Shown: positions 12,271-22,766 of the stretch, in pieces
How positions within the stretch are numbered: the stretch's first letter is position 1
Layout: each line of letters begins with the position of its first letter
NCBI GenBank assembly: GCA_016647705.1
Contig: CM028335.1
Span: forward strand, 9,748,905-9,812,904
Source of the DNA: Eucommia ulmoides
Lineage: Eukaryota; Streptophyta; Magnoliopsida; Garryales; Eucommiaceae
Length of the DNA stretch: 64,000 nucleotides
Direction of reading: 5' to 3'
Program-made: the position numbers and the translations under genes
The notes under the pieces: model-generated
Seen by the model: only the letters and a program-made list of their open reading frames with translations
Told to the model about the DNA's origin: nothing
Databases searched by the model: none

Positions 12271-14594
12271 TGTAAAACCCTGATTTTTATTTAAGTCGTA
12301 TTTTAAAATATTTCAAAAATAACGAGGTGGATGACATTATTTATTATTTAATTTAAAATTTTAGGGATTAATTTGTAATTTTCAAAACATTAAAATTAAA
12401 AGTTGGGTTTAACTAAAAATTTAAAGAAAATTGGGGGAGGAAATAATATTTTGATCAAAAGAGTCTCTATAAAATATATATATATATACATATCGTGCAT
12501 GTGTGTGCCGTAAAGACAGCCAGAGAACTGAGAATGGAGAGAAAGGATCGAGATCTGATCGACGTGGCAAGCTAGGATCAAATTGATCTACCCAAATCAT
12601 GCATATATATACTCCATGAAATCATGATCTTCAAAAAAAAAAAAAAAAAAAAAAAGGAGAGATCCAAAAACAGAGAAGGAAGAGAGAGTGAGAGCAGGTC
12701 CGGCGGTGTGGGTTTGGAGCGACGTCACTGTTTGGGCGTGGGTGTGTGTCTGTCTTTATTGGTGAGTGTGTGTGTATGTGTGTTGTTTGTATGTTTTGTG
12801 CAGGTAGACGTTGCGTGGGTATGTGTGAAATCGTCATTGTTCCTTCAGCGATTATATGGGATCGTCGTTCGTCTGGTGGTGGCAGTGATCGTGAGTGTGT
12901 GTGGGTGTCCAATTTCTTTATGTGTGTGCGTTGTTCCGGTCGTAGGTGAGTCTCCGGAGTTCACCAGCGGTGGGTTAGAGAGAGAAAACTCGCCGGCGAC
13001 GAGAATTCAAAACAGAAAAATTGAAACGCAGTGGGTGTGTATTCTTCAGTAGGTTATCAACGGTGTGTGTGTCTCTGTCGTTTATCATGTATGTGTATTC
13101 CTCTGTTTTGATCCAATGCGCATATATGTATATGTGTGTCATAGGCTGTGTGTGCATGCTCTGTTTGTAACTGTGTGTGTATGTGTGTGCTGTTTTGATG
13201 ACGTGTGTGTGGTTGTCGTCGGTTGTGGACGTCGGTCGTTGAACGGATTACATGAGTGGTGTGTTGTTCGGTCGGACAGTAAGAGTACGTGTGGTGTTTG
13301 CATGTGCTCGCCGTTGTTGGTTATGGGTATGTGGGTGTTTAGTTGTGGGGATACGTGTTTGTCGTGCGTGTGTGTTGTTGTGTACCTGGTAACTCTGTGT
13401 GTGTGTGTTCGTTCAGTCAGTTGCATGGGTTTCGGTTGTGTGTGTGTGTCAATCGGTCGTGGATGTGTTGTCGGAGGAGGGGTGTCATCTGGCCTTGTGT
13501 CCCTTCGACTTTGAGGGGGTCTATGTGTATCCCGTTGTTATGTGTATATGTGTGTGATTGGTTATGGATGGCCGACGGATGGTGACAGGGAACAGTGAGA
13601 GAGGTCGGCGATTGAAGCAGATCCAAAAAACAGAAGTGGGAAAAACAGCAAAAAAAAAAAAAAAATAGAAAATAAAGAAAAAGGAAAAAGAAGTGGGAAA
13701 AAAGAAGAAAAAGGAAAAGTAAAATAATATTACACAAACCACCCCCAATAAAACCTAAGACTTATCTCGCGGACCGACGAAAAATTCGAGAAATGTAGAA
13801 TTCATGTCACTCTTAATATATGAATTTAATTGTATTTAATTGTCTCGTGGGTGATTATGAAATTATTTAGTGTATTGTTGTGATATTTTATCTGTAGAAA
13901 TTATGTGAAATATTTTGGACGAGCATGCTTATGTGGTTTGTGTGTCAAATTTATGTGACGAACATGATTATGTGGTTTTACGTGATAAATTAAATGCACG
14001 TATTAGAGGGGTTAGAATTCTACTGAGCATTGGTTCACAACCCCGAGTGTTTGGATTGTAGGGATGACTGGGAGAAAACGAGAGAAAGAAGAATCTATTT
14101 GGAATTCGAGTTGTAATAATTATAATTATTATTTATTGTTGTAATCGAAGAAAACAATAGTTATAATTATCGTAGTTGTTGTGAAATACTTCTCTCGAAT
14201 TTAATGTATTAAAAAATTGTGGGAATATAATTGGTTTGATTTCATTCGGTAAATGTAATTGTTGAATATAACTAGTTTGATTTAATGTTAGAAAGTCGAT
14301 TTTTATAAAATTATCATGGGATAATCTAATTTGATTAAATATGAAAATATTGTTATTTATTATAAATTCGAGATTTTTTTAATGGGTCGCCGCTATGTAG
14401 AAAATAAACAGATAAATTTAAATAGATGATTGATTTTAATTGGTGATACTTTAAATGGTAATTATTATCATAATAACAATTCCCGTCATAATTACTGAAC
14501 GTTGTAGATTGGAAGTTTGACCAGTTGGGTTTTAAGCTAGGATTTTCTCTATAGGAGAAATCATAGTTCGGCCTTGGGAAACCGGGTCGTGACA
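12271..14594 (+). repeat. Right LTR of the 6455 element
   Basis: This 2324-bp repeat aligns end to end with the left LTR apart from the MITE and small indels. It ends GTCGTGACA, followed by TSD TTTAA. It keeps the same G+T-rich central tract and the conserved phrase TCTACTGAGC near 14020. Confidence 0.88.
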
Positions 14595-14599
14595 TTTAA

Positions 14600-15312
14600 G
14601 ACCCATAGCGTTCAAGGAACATGTTGTGAATATGAGTTTCATTGAGTCTTTTAATTATCTAGTTTAGTGAGAGCTTTTGTAGTTCCTTTTATTTCAATAA
14701 TTACGTTGTGACCACTATTGTCATGCGTTTTGCAAAATTGAAATCTATTTGTTGATCATCGTTATTGCGTATTATATTATTGCATATTATATTATTTGAA
14801 TTGATTATACAATATAGTATCTTAAGATATTGTGCATTAATAATTATAGATGTATACTTTTGGTTGTCACAAATTACTGTTTTGATATCTCGTGATAAAT
14901 TGTTAGTGATAAATGACTTGTTAAAGTTAAGCAATTTTATTTTGTTGAGAAATTACAATTATAATTTTATTTTGTTGAGAAATTGTAATGAGGACTGAAA
15001 AGAAACAATGCATATAGATAATGATCACACGTTAGCATTGATTTCTTACTACACTACTACACTTACAATCCATGTCGATATGGTTATAAGTATTTGTGAG
15101 TATGAAGGGTCTTATATTTGTCGAGATTAACATATAGACTATCATAATCCAATATTAAGATCATGTTGGACTGGATAAGTTTATCAAAATACTACTTATA
15201 AATTATCATTTCTTTAAAAAATTTGTGGCTACACAATTTTTATTTATTATTAACCCGAGAGTCTTATTTTTAAAATTAAATTTATCTAATTAATGTAACC
15301 CAGGTGGAAGAA
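14600..15312. other. Resumed non-coding sequence up to a 3' LTR
   Basis: It continues the repeat block that was split at 6454 (match at 14708-14811). The end, AACCCAGGTGGAAGAA, looks like a polypurine tract. No protein frame is credible. Confidence 0.5.
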
Positions 15313-15776
15313 TGTTGAAAAATATTTTTATGGACTAACATTAATTGAATAAATTATTTTACAAAAACGGATTAATGGATAATCTATTATATAAGTAACT
15401 CAAATAATCAGTTATCATATTTTGATTTAAGTTATGACATCTTTTATGTAGAAGCCTAGTTAAGTGACAAGTGTATGTTTTGGATTTCGTTGAAGCCCAT
15501 TATAGGAGGGCCCAATGAGAAACCCTAATATAAATAACTAGGTCCTCTCCCTAGTCTAGATAAAGGGTTTCTTCCCATTGAGAGTTATCACCACGAAATC
15601 TAGATCATTAGGAGGAAGATTTAATGTGTAATCCGCTGCGACAGATTCAATCTCCTACGATGACCCAAATAGGTATGCATTCGATTACTGTTATTTATTG
15701 TTGTCTCTTAATAATCATGTATGTTTTAGATTATCATTCAATTCCATTTTATTGTGATTATGAGATATAATCAACA
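15313..15776 (+). mobile_element. 3' LTR (copia-like), 464 bp
   Basis: It starts TGTTGAAAAATA directly after a purine tract (GGTGGAAGAA) and ends TAATCAACA. The tract marks it as a 3' LTR on the plus strand. The 5 bp on each side do not match, so the partner 5' LTR is missing or lies outside this window. The likely interior is the non-coding sequence at 2956-6454 plus 14600-15312, which would make it a large non-coding derivative; this is inferred. Confidence 0.5.
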
Positions 15777-16009
15777 GTTTGAGATTCTTGTTTGATTTAT
15801 TGGGCACTGAGATTACGAAAGGTAGGTGGAATATTATCGGAATATAAAGCCTTGTCTCTCAGACAAGTTGACGATCTCTTACTCTCTACATTGAACATCT
15901 AATTTCTTGTCTGTTTGGTTGCCATTAAATTCAAGATTAAGTTAAAATCTCATCCCTCATCTGTTTTAATGATCTTGTTTTCTACAAATCAATCGCTTAA
16001 TCTAGATAT

Positions 16010-16291
16010 TTAACTTCGTTCATTTCCTGTGATGAATCGAAGTAATTGGATCAGGGTTTCACATTTCTCGCAAGGTGTTTGATGAATTTCATCAGAGAAG
16101 GTTTTCAGATTTAGTCTTCTAGGGGAACTTGCGATAATCAAGTAACAACAAACGATGATTAAGAGCAAGATGAACAGATCATGGAATGGGATTCTAGGAG
16201 CTATGTGTTCAGTCTGCAAAAACTTTTTCAGAATCAAAGTTGCTAAGATGTTATAGCTTCTAAGAGAAGGTTGGGAAGATGAAGAGGCCAT
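16010..16291 (-). CDS. Candidate 93-aa membrane protein, unrecognised
   Basis: I do not recognise this frame. It starts with ATGGCC in a fair plant context (CAATCATGGCC) and begins MASSSSQPSLRSYN. A hydrophobic stretch at about residues 39-56 (LFILLLIIVCCYLIIASS) could be a single membrane helix. The C-terminal third is polar and has a CEKC motif. No intron signs are needed, and its base composition is richer in G+C than its flanks. It lies outside any bounded transposon in this window. It could be a small real gene, a last exon of a larger one, or chance; nothing here decides. Confidence 0.3.
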   Translation of the reverse strand: MASSSSQPSLRSYNILATLILKKFLQTEHIAPRIPFHDLFILLLIIVCCYLIIASSPRRLNLKTFSDEIHQTPCEKCETLIQLLRFITGNERS

Positions 16292-16799
16292 GATTGAACT
16301 CGGTTTCAGGAACTTTTGCTGCAGGGATTAGTTTTTGGGCATTGTTGCAAATGCATTCGCATTCCTTCAAATGCACCTTTGAGAGACAATTTAATTACTG
16401 GTGCTCTCAATTTTTATTATTTCAAAGATTGCACATTCATTTCATGGGTAAAATAAATTTAATTAAGTAATAAAAATATTTTTTTGAATGTGTAAACCAT
16501 GTTTTAAGTAAAGAACATAATATTTGTTTTTTTTGAAATAACTTTAAATAATATTTGGAAGAAATTTTTATGAAATGAATTTTGAATTTTAAAACAAAAT
16601 ATCTATAATAAAACATTTTTGTTGGTGAAAAGATTTTCGAAACAAAATTTTGGATTAGTGAATGTAAGAAATTGTGTGAGAAAGTTGGAGATTATATAGA
16701 GGAGAAATAGGGTAAAATAGGAATATTTAAAGTGTATTTTGGAGGGAAATCACGCAAAACATAAGCCTAGATTCGGAAATGGTGCATGGACAACAAACA
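16292..16799. other. Unassigned A+T-rich stretch
   Basis: This would be the upstream region of the 93-aa frame on the minus strand. I see no clear promoter, repeat or protein remnant. Confidence 0.4.
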
Positions 16800-16930
16800 C
16801 TGTTAAATTGGATGGAAAGTGTTAGTTTTACACTTTAATCCACAACTACAGGGGTAAGTGGCGACAGAAATAGTACAGGGGGTAAAGTGCAAATGGGCCA
16901 AACCATAAGGGGTAAAGTGTAATTAACCCT
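16800..16930 (-). repeat. Orphan MULE-like terminal inverted repeat
   Basis: Read on the minus strand, this starts GGTTAATTACACTTTACCCC and continues with a second ACTTTACCCCCTGT phrase. Such wording is typical of Mutator-like TIRs in plants. I found no partner TIR nearby, so it looks like a broken end. Confidence 0.4.
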
Positions 16931-17054
16931 ATTCAAAAATGAATTTATTTAAAAAATATGTTGCTTTATAAATAACATAAATACTTAAAAATAAAAATAT
17001 ATAACAAAAATATAATTGGAAAGGTTGTCCTCCAGATAAAATAAAAAAATTTAA

Positions 17055-17278
17055 GGGCAAATTATAATTTTTGTCCTCTTATTTGCACGTATTTTTTTGT
17101 TTGGCCTTCATTTTTTTTTTGTCAAAATGACCCTCATATTTATATATATTTTTTTAAGCGACCATTCTATAAAACAAAAAGGGTGAAAAGTGATGGAATT
17201 GGTCTCTATGGTTAAATTAAATCTATAGGAATCAAATTGAAATAATAGTCAAACTTTAGAGGTGCAAGTGTTAATACC
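17055..17278 (+). repeat. Left TIR of the Pack-MULE
   Basis: It starts GGGCAAATTATAATTTTTGT. It pairs with the reverse complement of 22767-22997 with many substitutions and a few small indels, mostly in T runs. Confidence 0.85.
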
Positions 17279-17611
17279 TCTTTCTTCTCTTTCCTCCTAA
17301 AAAAGACACCGTTATGGTCATCAAACACCTCCACCACCGCCTACTTATCACCTCCGCCACAAGCATATCATAGTTACTCTCCACTGTCAAGCATGAAACA
17401 TCCTCTCCCCCACCGACAACTCCGGCTCCATCACCAGCTCAAGACTCCCACCCAACAAAGCCCATTTGTCTCAAACACCACCATCTAGTTGTGAACTTTT
17501 GGGATCCTCACCTCTACAGTCGCCTCCACCAAGTTATGCTTTATGGTAGCCATCACCAGGAAATCATCATTCACATTTTACAACGCCACCGCCACCAGCA
17601 TATACCCGAAC
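17279..17611 (+). pseudogene. Proline-rich (extensin-like) fragment, 5' part
   Basis: Several short stretches read as proline-rich protein, for example SPPPQAYHSYSP (about 17350-17385) and, next to the copia insertion, TPPPPAYTR. Past the copia the same reading can resume at 22144 with PPPSRYSYSPPPPPP. Frame changes and a TAG near 17548 break it. The wording resembles cell-wall proline-rich or extensin-like proteins, but such low-complexity sequence is weak evidence of family. It may be a captured host exon of the Pack-MULE. Confidence 0.4.
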
Positions 17612-18066
17612 TGTTGGTGTGAGTGAACTTCCCAACCATCTACCATTAATATATTCCCCAACCATCTACCAATAAAACCGTATTTTCGAAACCATTTCTT
17701 GTTCCGATTTCAAATCTAAGACCATATTTGAACTCTTCTTTCCAAAACAATTCCAAAAACATATTACTCGACCAGTTTTGATGCCACACGCGCCCTTACG
17801 CACCATTTCTTTTTTCCAGCCTTCAATTCACGTACCGTCTTCCAGTCCACGCGCAACCGGTTTGCCTCTTTCAGTTTCTTGGCCCGGTTCAACCTCTTTT
17901 TGATAGATTCTTGAAAATTTAATACCGATTCCTGGATTTTTTTGTATTCCTAATCCAACGGTGATATCGGTTTTGCGAAGTATTATTTCTACAATATAGT
18001 TCCTTTTATAACTATACAAACCGATTCACTATAAACCTTTCTTGTCCTATCCACTACCAATTCCTA

Positions 18067-19090
18067 ATGGCTAATACAGACTCCTATACTGGTGAATCTC
18101 CATCTTCATCCATCCTAACTGAGTTGACCACAAAAATGTCTAAAGTTTTAAGTAAAGCTTCAATCCCAACCCAAACTTCCGATACTGCTATTGCACCGAT
18201 CGACATCAAGTTGGATGGTACCAACTCTGCTCTTTGGTCCCAGATGGTCAAGATGTACATCCAGGGAAAAAACAAATTAGGATACATAAACGACGATCTA
18301 CTCTAACCTCCTTTGACGGACTCTACCTTTCAATAATGGTGCACTGACAACGCTATTGTTAAAGGATGGTTGATTAATTCCATAGACTCCTCTCTTATCA
18401 ATAACTTCATTCGCTTCCCAATAGCTAAGTTGGTATAGGATACAATTGCTACTACATACTTTGATAGCAGCGATACCTCCCAAGTGTATGACCTCCAGCG
18501 ATGCATGACCCTCCTCAAATAGGCTGACAGCTCTCTTGAAAATTTCTACAATGATCTTTAAGGCCTCTGGCTTGAAATCGATTTCTGTTGTCCAAACCCG
18601 ATGGAATGCCCAAATGATATTCAATACTACAATACCGTAATTTAGGAAGATCGAGTATATGTATTCTTGGATGGTCTCGATGACCGCTTGGACCATATCA
18701 GGAGTGATGTCCCGCAAATAAAACGATTTTGAATGGTTGAGCAAGCCTATGCAAACGTTCAGAGAGAAGCTTTTCATCAAACGGTGATGATGAAAAGTAG
18801 TCCCAATGATATCCCAAGAGCTGGTCTGGTGTCTAAGAGTCTCAAGCATGGTCGCAGCCTCAAACATCCTCCAAGTCTCTTTATTTTCTTCATGGTGGCA
18901 AATACATTTATTACTCCAAATCCCGAGCCATCTCTGATGGTACTAAATGCTCTTACTATAGGAGTACAAAGCATACTCGTAAGACCTACTTCAAACTTCA
19001 CGGGTATCCTGATTGGTGGCAAAAACTCCAAGCTCGGAAGCGGCGTGATGGAGGTGGGAATAATGACAGCACTGGCAAGGCCACAGTAGT
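18067..19090 (+). pseudogene. Copia gag remnant
   Basis: This is the capsid-like polyprotein part of the nested copia. It starts MANTDSYTGES at 18067 and keeps the conserved N-terminal phrase KLDGTNSALWSQMVKMYI. A stop follows at 18304 and more stops appear in the next 450 bp. Near 18945 a decayed CCHC zinc knuckle can be read (KCSYYRSTKHTRKTYFKLHG), with two of its four ligands changed. The following GYPDWW motif is kept. The large minus-strand frame 18298-18867 is an antisense shadow of this remnant. Confidence 0.8.
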
Positions 19091-19124
19091 TGAAGCTAAT
19101 AGTCCAAACTTTGACCTAGGTAAT

Positions 19125-19850
19125 GCTTTACTTGGTTCTGATTGGGATACTGATTGCAATGCTTGGATACTTGATTCCGGAGCAACAGGCCATATGATAT
19201 TTCATGCCAATGCACACCATATGCACTACCCAAGTGATCGAAAAGTAGAACATATTTAGAGTATGAATAAGAGCGATGTTCCTTTTACTCTGATTCACTC
19301 TGACATGTGGGGTTCTTTCCCAAAACCTACTATATCTGGTGTCCGCTAATTTGTGATATTCGTTGATGATTGTACTCGAATAACTTGGATTTATCAGTTG
19401 AAACATAAAAATGAATTTTTTTTTGTGTGTTTTAATCATTTCATATAATGATTCATACTTAGTTCTCTGGTAAGATTCACATTCTTAGATCCGATAATGG
19501 TAGAGAGTATGTGATTTAAGAGCTCTGTGGTTATTTTCAATACCATGGACTCATTCTTGAGACCTCATGCCTCTAGATTCTACAGCAAAATGGTGTAGTT
19601 GAGCGCAAGAATTGCCACATTCTCTAAACTACTTGAGCCCTGTTACTTGGGGCTCACGTACCAAGCCACTACTGCTCTCAAATGTTCTTGGGTTCAAGAC
19701 TCCACTATAATCCTTGTCAACCTATGTGTCATTACCCACAGTATTGATGCTTCCATCACGTGTCTTTGGTTGTGTTGCGTTTGTTTACCTTTACAAGAAC
19801 TAATACACGAAACTTGATCCCTGTGCCATTCATTGTCTTTTTTTTGGGAT
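19125..19850 (+). pseudogene. Copia protease and integrase remnant
   Basis: The aspartic protease site reads AWILDSGATGHM at 19161. The rest of the protease and the gag-pre-integrase zinc domain are mostly deleted: only about 100 bp separate this from an integrase start reading LIHSDMWGSFPKP (about 19290) and VDDCTRITWIYQLK. Later come LRSDNGREYV-like and QQNGVVERKN-like motifs (about 19490-19610) with stops and frame changes. The element therefore lost part of protease before or during decay. Confidence 0.8.
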
Positions 19851-21090
19851 ATTTTATTCACCAAAAAGGTTACCAATGCTATGACCCGACTACTCAGCAC
19901 ATCTATGTGACTATGGATGTCATATTTCTTGAATCTAACATTTTCTACTCTCCCGCCATATCCAATTATTTTCTTCAGGGGGAAACACGAGAAGAAGAGT
20001 TGAATTGGTTGACATTCGACTGGTTTAAGGATGCTGATATGACACATTCTCAGTTGACCATTGCGGAGCAGACTCTAGCTACGACACCTCCTCAGTTCAC
20101 TATTGCGGAGCAAACTCCAACTTTAGAGCCGACATCTTTAGATGCTGAAGTAGCAGTATCCCCCCACTCTCCAGTATCCAATGTCCCATTTCCTGAGAAT
20201 ATCACCGAAGTAATCTCTCCTACTACACCTCATATTTCTAATGATATAGATACTCCTATTGACTATGACTTACTTTTCAGGCACAATCGGAGCAAACTGC
20301 CGAACAGATATTCTCCAGAATTGGAAAACCAAAGATTGAGATATCCAATTGCCAATTATGTGTCTATAAAGAAACTATCTAAACCCCTCAAAAACTTTGT
20401 GAATGAACTCTTCTTACATCATATTCCCACAAGTGTTGAAGAAGCTTTGGAAGACCCTAGGTGGATCCAAGCTATGAAGGAAAAAAAGGAGGCGTTGCTA
20501 AAAAATGAGACGTGGACTCTTATTCCCCAAACTGAAGGTAAAAAAACATGGGGGTGTAAGTGGGTATTCTCCATCAAGTACAAAACCAATGGATAAGTTG
20601 AAAGGTACAAAGCAAGACTGGTGGCAAAGGGCTATACGCAAACCTATGGCGCAGACTATCAAGAAACATTCTCACCTATGGCTAAGTTGAACATTGTTAG
20701 GGTTCTACTATCTCTTGCAGCAAATCTTGATTGGCTATTGCACCAGTTTGACATTAAAAATGCCTTTCTCTATGGAGATCTTGAAAAAAAAATCTATATG
20801 GATGTCCCTCCAGGATATACTATAGACTCTAAAGCTAAGATTGTATGCAAGCTACAATAGACTTTGTATGGCTTAAAACAATCTCCTAGAGCATGGTTTG
20901 GGTGCTTGAACTTGGCAATGAGGAAATATGAATTTCAACAAAGCAACTCAAACCATACACTATTCTTAAAGCATCACTAGGGTAAGATAACATATTTGAT
21001 AGTCTATATAGATGATATGATCATTACAGGAGATGACCTATAAGAAATAGTAAAACTTCAAGAACAACTGGCCACAGAATTTAAAATGAG
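19760..21090 (+). pseudogene. Copia integrase end and reverse transcriptase
   Basis: A 278-codon open stretch (19760-20596) covers the integrase C-terminal part, a linker with a short repeat (TIAEQTL / TIAEQTP), and the RT start (SVEEALEDPRWIQAMKEKKE). After a TAA at 20594 the same frame continues with VERYKARLVAKGYTQTYG, then LHQFDIKNAFLYGDLEKKIY. The catalytic motif is VYIDD at 21002-21016, next to MIITGD. Stops lie near 20858, 20980 and 21042. The frame is otherwise kept, so decay is moderate. Confidence 0.88.
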
Positions 21091-21840
21091 AAGTATAGGA
21101 GGACTCAAATATTTCATGGGAATTGAAGTTGTTAGGTCAAAGCAAGGCATATTCCTTTCCCAACGAAAATATATCCTAGATTTATTATCAGAAGTTGGAT
21201 TATTGGATTGCAAGCCTGCAGATACACTAATAATCCAAAATCACAAGCTTGGAGAATACCCAGATCAAGTGCCAACCAACAAAGGAAGGTACCAAAAATT
21301 AGTTGGAAAACTTATTTATCTCTCTCATACGCGTCCTGACATCGCATATACAGTGAGTGTAGTAAGCCAATTCATGTACTGGTCAAGTGAAGATCATATG
21401 AATGCGGTAATTCGGATTCTCCGATATCTAAAGTTTTTCCCTGGAAAAGGACTTATGTTTACAAGAAACAATCATCAACGGGTGGAAGATTACACGGATG
21501 CTCACTAGGTAGAAAATATCTCTGATAAAAAACCCAACTTATGCTATTTCACATTTGTTGGAGGGAACTTGGTTACATAGAGAAGTAAAAAGAAAAATGT
21601 GGTAGCATTATCAAGTGTTGAAGCCGATTTTTGTGGGATGACTAAAGGCCTTTGTGAACTTCTATGGATTCGTAGACTATTAACTGAGATTGGCTTTGCT
21701 CTTGATTACGAGATGGACCTATTCTGTGATAATAAAGTTGCAATTGATATTTCTCATAATGCAGTCCAGCATGATCGAATCAAACACGTAAAAGTAGACC
21801 GACACTTCATCAAATAAAATCTTGAGACCAAGATAATTCG
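21086..21840 (+). pseudogene. Copia RT end and RNase H
   Basis: A 140-codon stretch (21086-21508) has the late RT motifs (LKYFMGIEVVRSKQGIFLSQ, YQKLVGKLIYLSHTRPDIAY) and the RNase H start DYTDAH. After a stop, 21599-21817 keeps VALSSVEADFCGMTKGLCEL and the catalytic-region phrase LFCDNKVAI. The frame runs on to the purine tract and right LTR. It is dead because of several stops. Confidence 0.85.
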
Positions 21841-22143
21841 ATTCCCATTTGTTATATCTGAAGATCAATTGACAGACATACTTACAAAAGCTGTTTGTAG
21901 CAAAAACTTCTATAAGTCACTTGATAAGTTAGGCATTCGAGATCCATATGCACCAACTTGAAGAAAAATGTTGAGTGAGTGAACTTCCCAACCATCTACC
22001 ATTAATATATTCCTCAACCATCTACCATTAATGTGTTTGTTGTATCTATACATATGAATGTATATTATCAAATGTAGAAATGAATGAAAATAAGATGAAA
22101 TGAATGAAAATAATATCTTCTACCTATCCTATCTATTTTGACA

Positions 22144-22253
22144 CGAACTCCACCACCCAGTAGGTATTCCTACTCACCTCCACCACCACCGCCATTATAT
22201 AACGTGTCTACGATTGAAATAAAAAAATACGTAAAATTTTAACGATTCAGACA
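22144..22253 (+). pseudogene. Proline-rich fragment, 3' part
   Basis: Directly after the copia TSD the sequence reads PPPSRYSYSPPPPPPLYN and then stops. It appears to be the continuation of the fragment at 17279-17611. Short and low in complexity; family uncertain. Confidence 0.4.
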
Positions 22254-22466
22254 ACTTCCAATAAGATTATAAGATGGTTTCTTACGATTGAAATCGATTG
22301 TCTTTCAAGATTGCTTGACGATCTCTCTGTGATCGGACTGCAGACTGAGCTCTGATTAGAGCTTGCATACTGTGAAGAGTCGTTGCCGCTTGCTTCCGTA
22401 CAAGAAAGCCTCTAACAAGCGCCTTTAATTTCACAACAGACTCAACCACCTGGTAGCTTTCTCCAT
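22254..22466 (-). pseudogene. IQD (IQ67-domain) gene fragment
   Basis: On the minus strand ATG at 22466 gives MEKATRWLSLL then a stop. That resembles the N-terminus of IQD proteins (MGKATRWLRSLLG-type). Overlapping it in another frame (about 22450-22282) is a clear IQ67 part: KLKALVRGFLVRKQAATTL, then HSMQALIRAQSAVRSQR. IQ motifs bind calmodulin in intact IQD proteins. The first exon start is joined directly to the later IQ exon, in the wrong frame, so most of exons 1-2 is missing. The frame ends at a TAA that overlaps a possible splice donor (GTAAGA). It lies inside the Pack-MULE, so it is probably a captured, internally deleted copy. Confidence 0.8.
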
Positions 22467-22766
22467 TTTTTTCTTTCCAAATTGAACTCTAAAGAGAAAG
22501 AAGACTCCAAATTTAACTCTAGAGCTAGAGAGAGAAGATTTAGAAGCGGTGTAACGAAGAACACAGAGAAAATGTTTTAAACAACAAAAAATAAAAATCT
22601 GAAGAACAATTATCTGCAAATTGAACTCTACATAGAGAGAGAGAGAGACCTGGGAACGAAGGAGAGATGAAATCTTTGGACATGTTGCGAGCAGGGAAGT
22701 GATGAGAACAGAACATGGTGACCATAACTGTGTCCTTTTCAGAAAGAAAGGGAAAGAGAAGAATAG
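22467..22766 (-). other. Probable captured 5' region of the IQD fragment
   Basis: Upstream of the IQD-like ATG on the minus strand lies CT-rich leader-like sequence, with a short frame starting MVTMFCSHHFPARN near 22777. It looks like a 5' UTR, perhaps with an intron (CAG then GTCTCTCTC near 22650). Inference only. Confidence 0.35.

Larger units (their letters stand above)
6455..14594 (+). mobile_element. Complete non-autonomous LTR retrotransposon, chromovirus-like
   Basis: Two long direct repeats (6455-9501 and 12271-14594) both start TGTAAAACCCTG and end GTCGTGACA. They are flanked by a perfect 5-bp TSD, TTTAA (6450-6454 and 14595-14599). A tRNA-Met-like primer site follows the left LTR, and a purine tract preceded by GGGACGAAATTTC lies before the right LTR. 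This arrangement is known from Tekay/Del chromoviruses of Ty3/gypsy. The 2.8-kb interior has no gag, protease, RT or integrase remnant, so the element would have depended on a partner for mobility. The LTRs differ at many sites and by indels, so the insertion is not recent. Confidence 0.88.
17612..22143 (+). mobile_element. Decayed Ty1/copia element inside the Pack-MULE
   Basis: The right LTR is 175 bp (21969-22143, TGTTGAGTGAG to TTTTGACA) and follows a purine tract (GAAGAAAA). The left LTR starts TGTTGGTGTGAG at 17612 but matches for only about 60 bp; the rest and the primer site are lost. TSD CGAAC flanks both sides (17607-17611 and 22144-22148). Domain order is gag, protease, integrase, RT, RNase H, as in copia. 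All are broken by stops and frameshifts. Confidence 0.92.

Noticed and set aside
13065..13514. 149-aa plus-strand frame rich in Cys and Val
   Set aside because: Same TG-rich LTR tract; shadow of simple sequence, with frames on both strands.
18298..18867. 189-aa minus-strand frame
   Set aside because: Lies antisense to the copia gag remnant and has no known motif.
19760..20596. 278-aa frame as a host gene
   Set aside because: Contains copia integrase and RT motifs in the right order and continues in the same frame beyond the stop.
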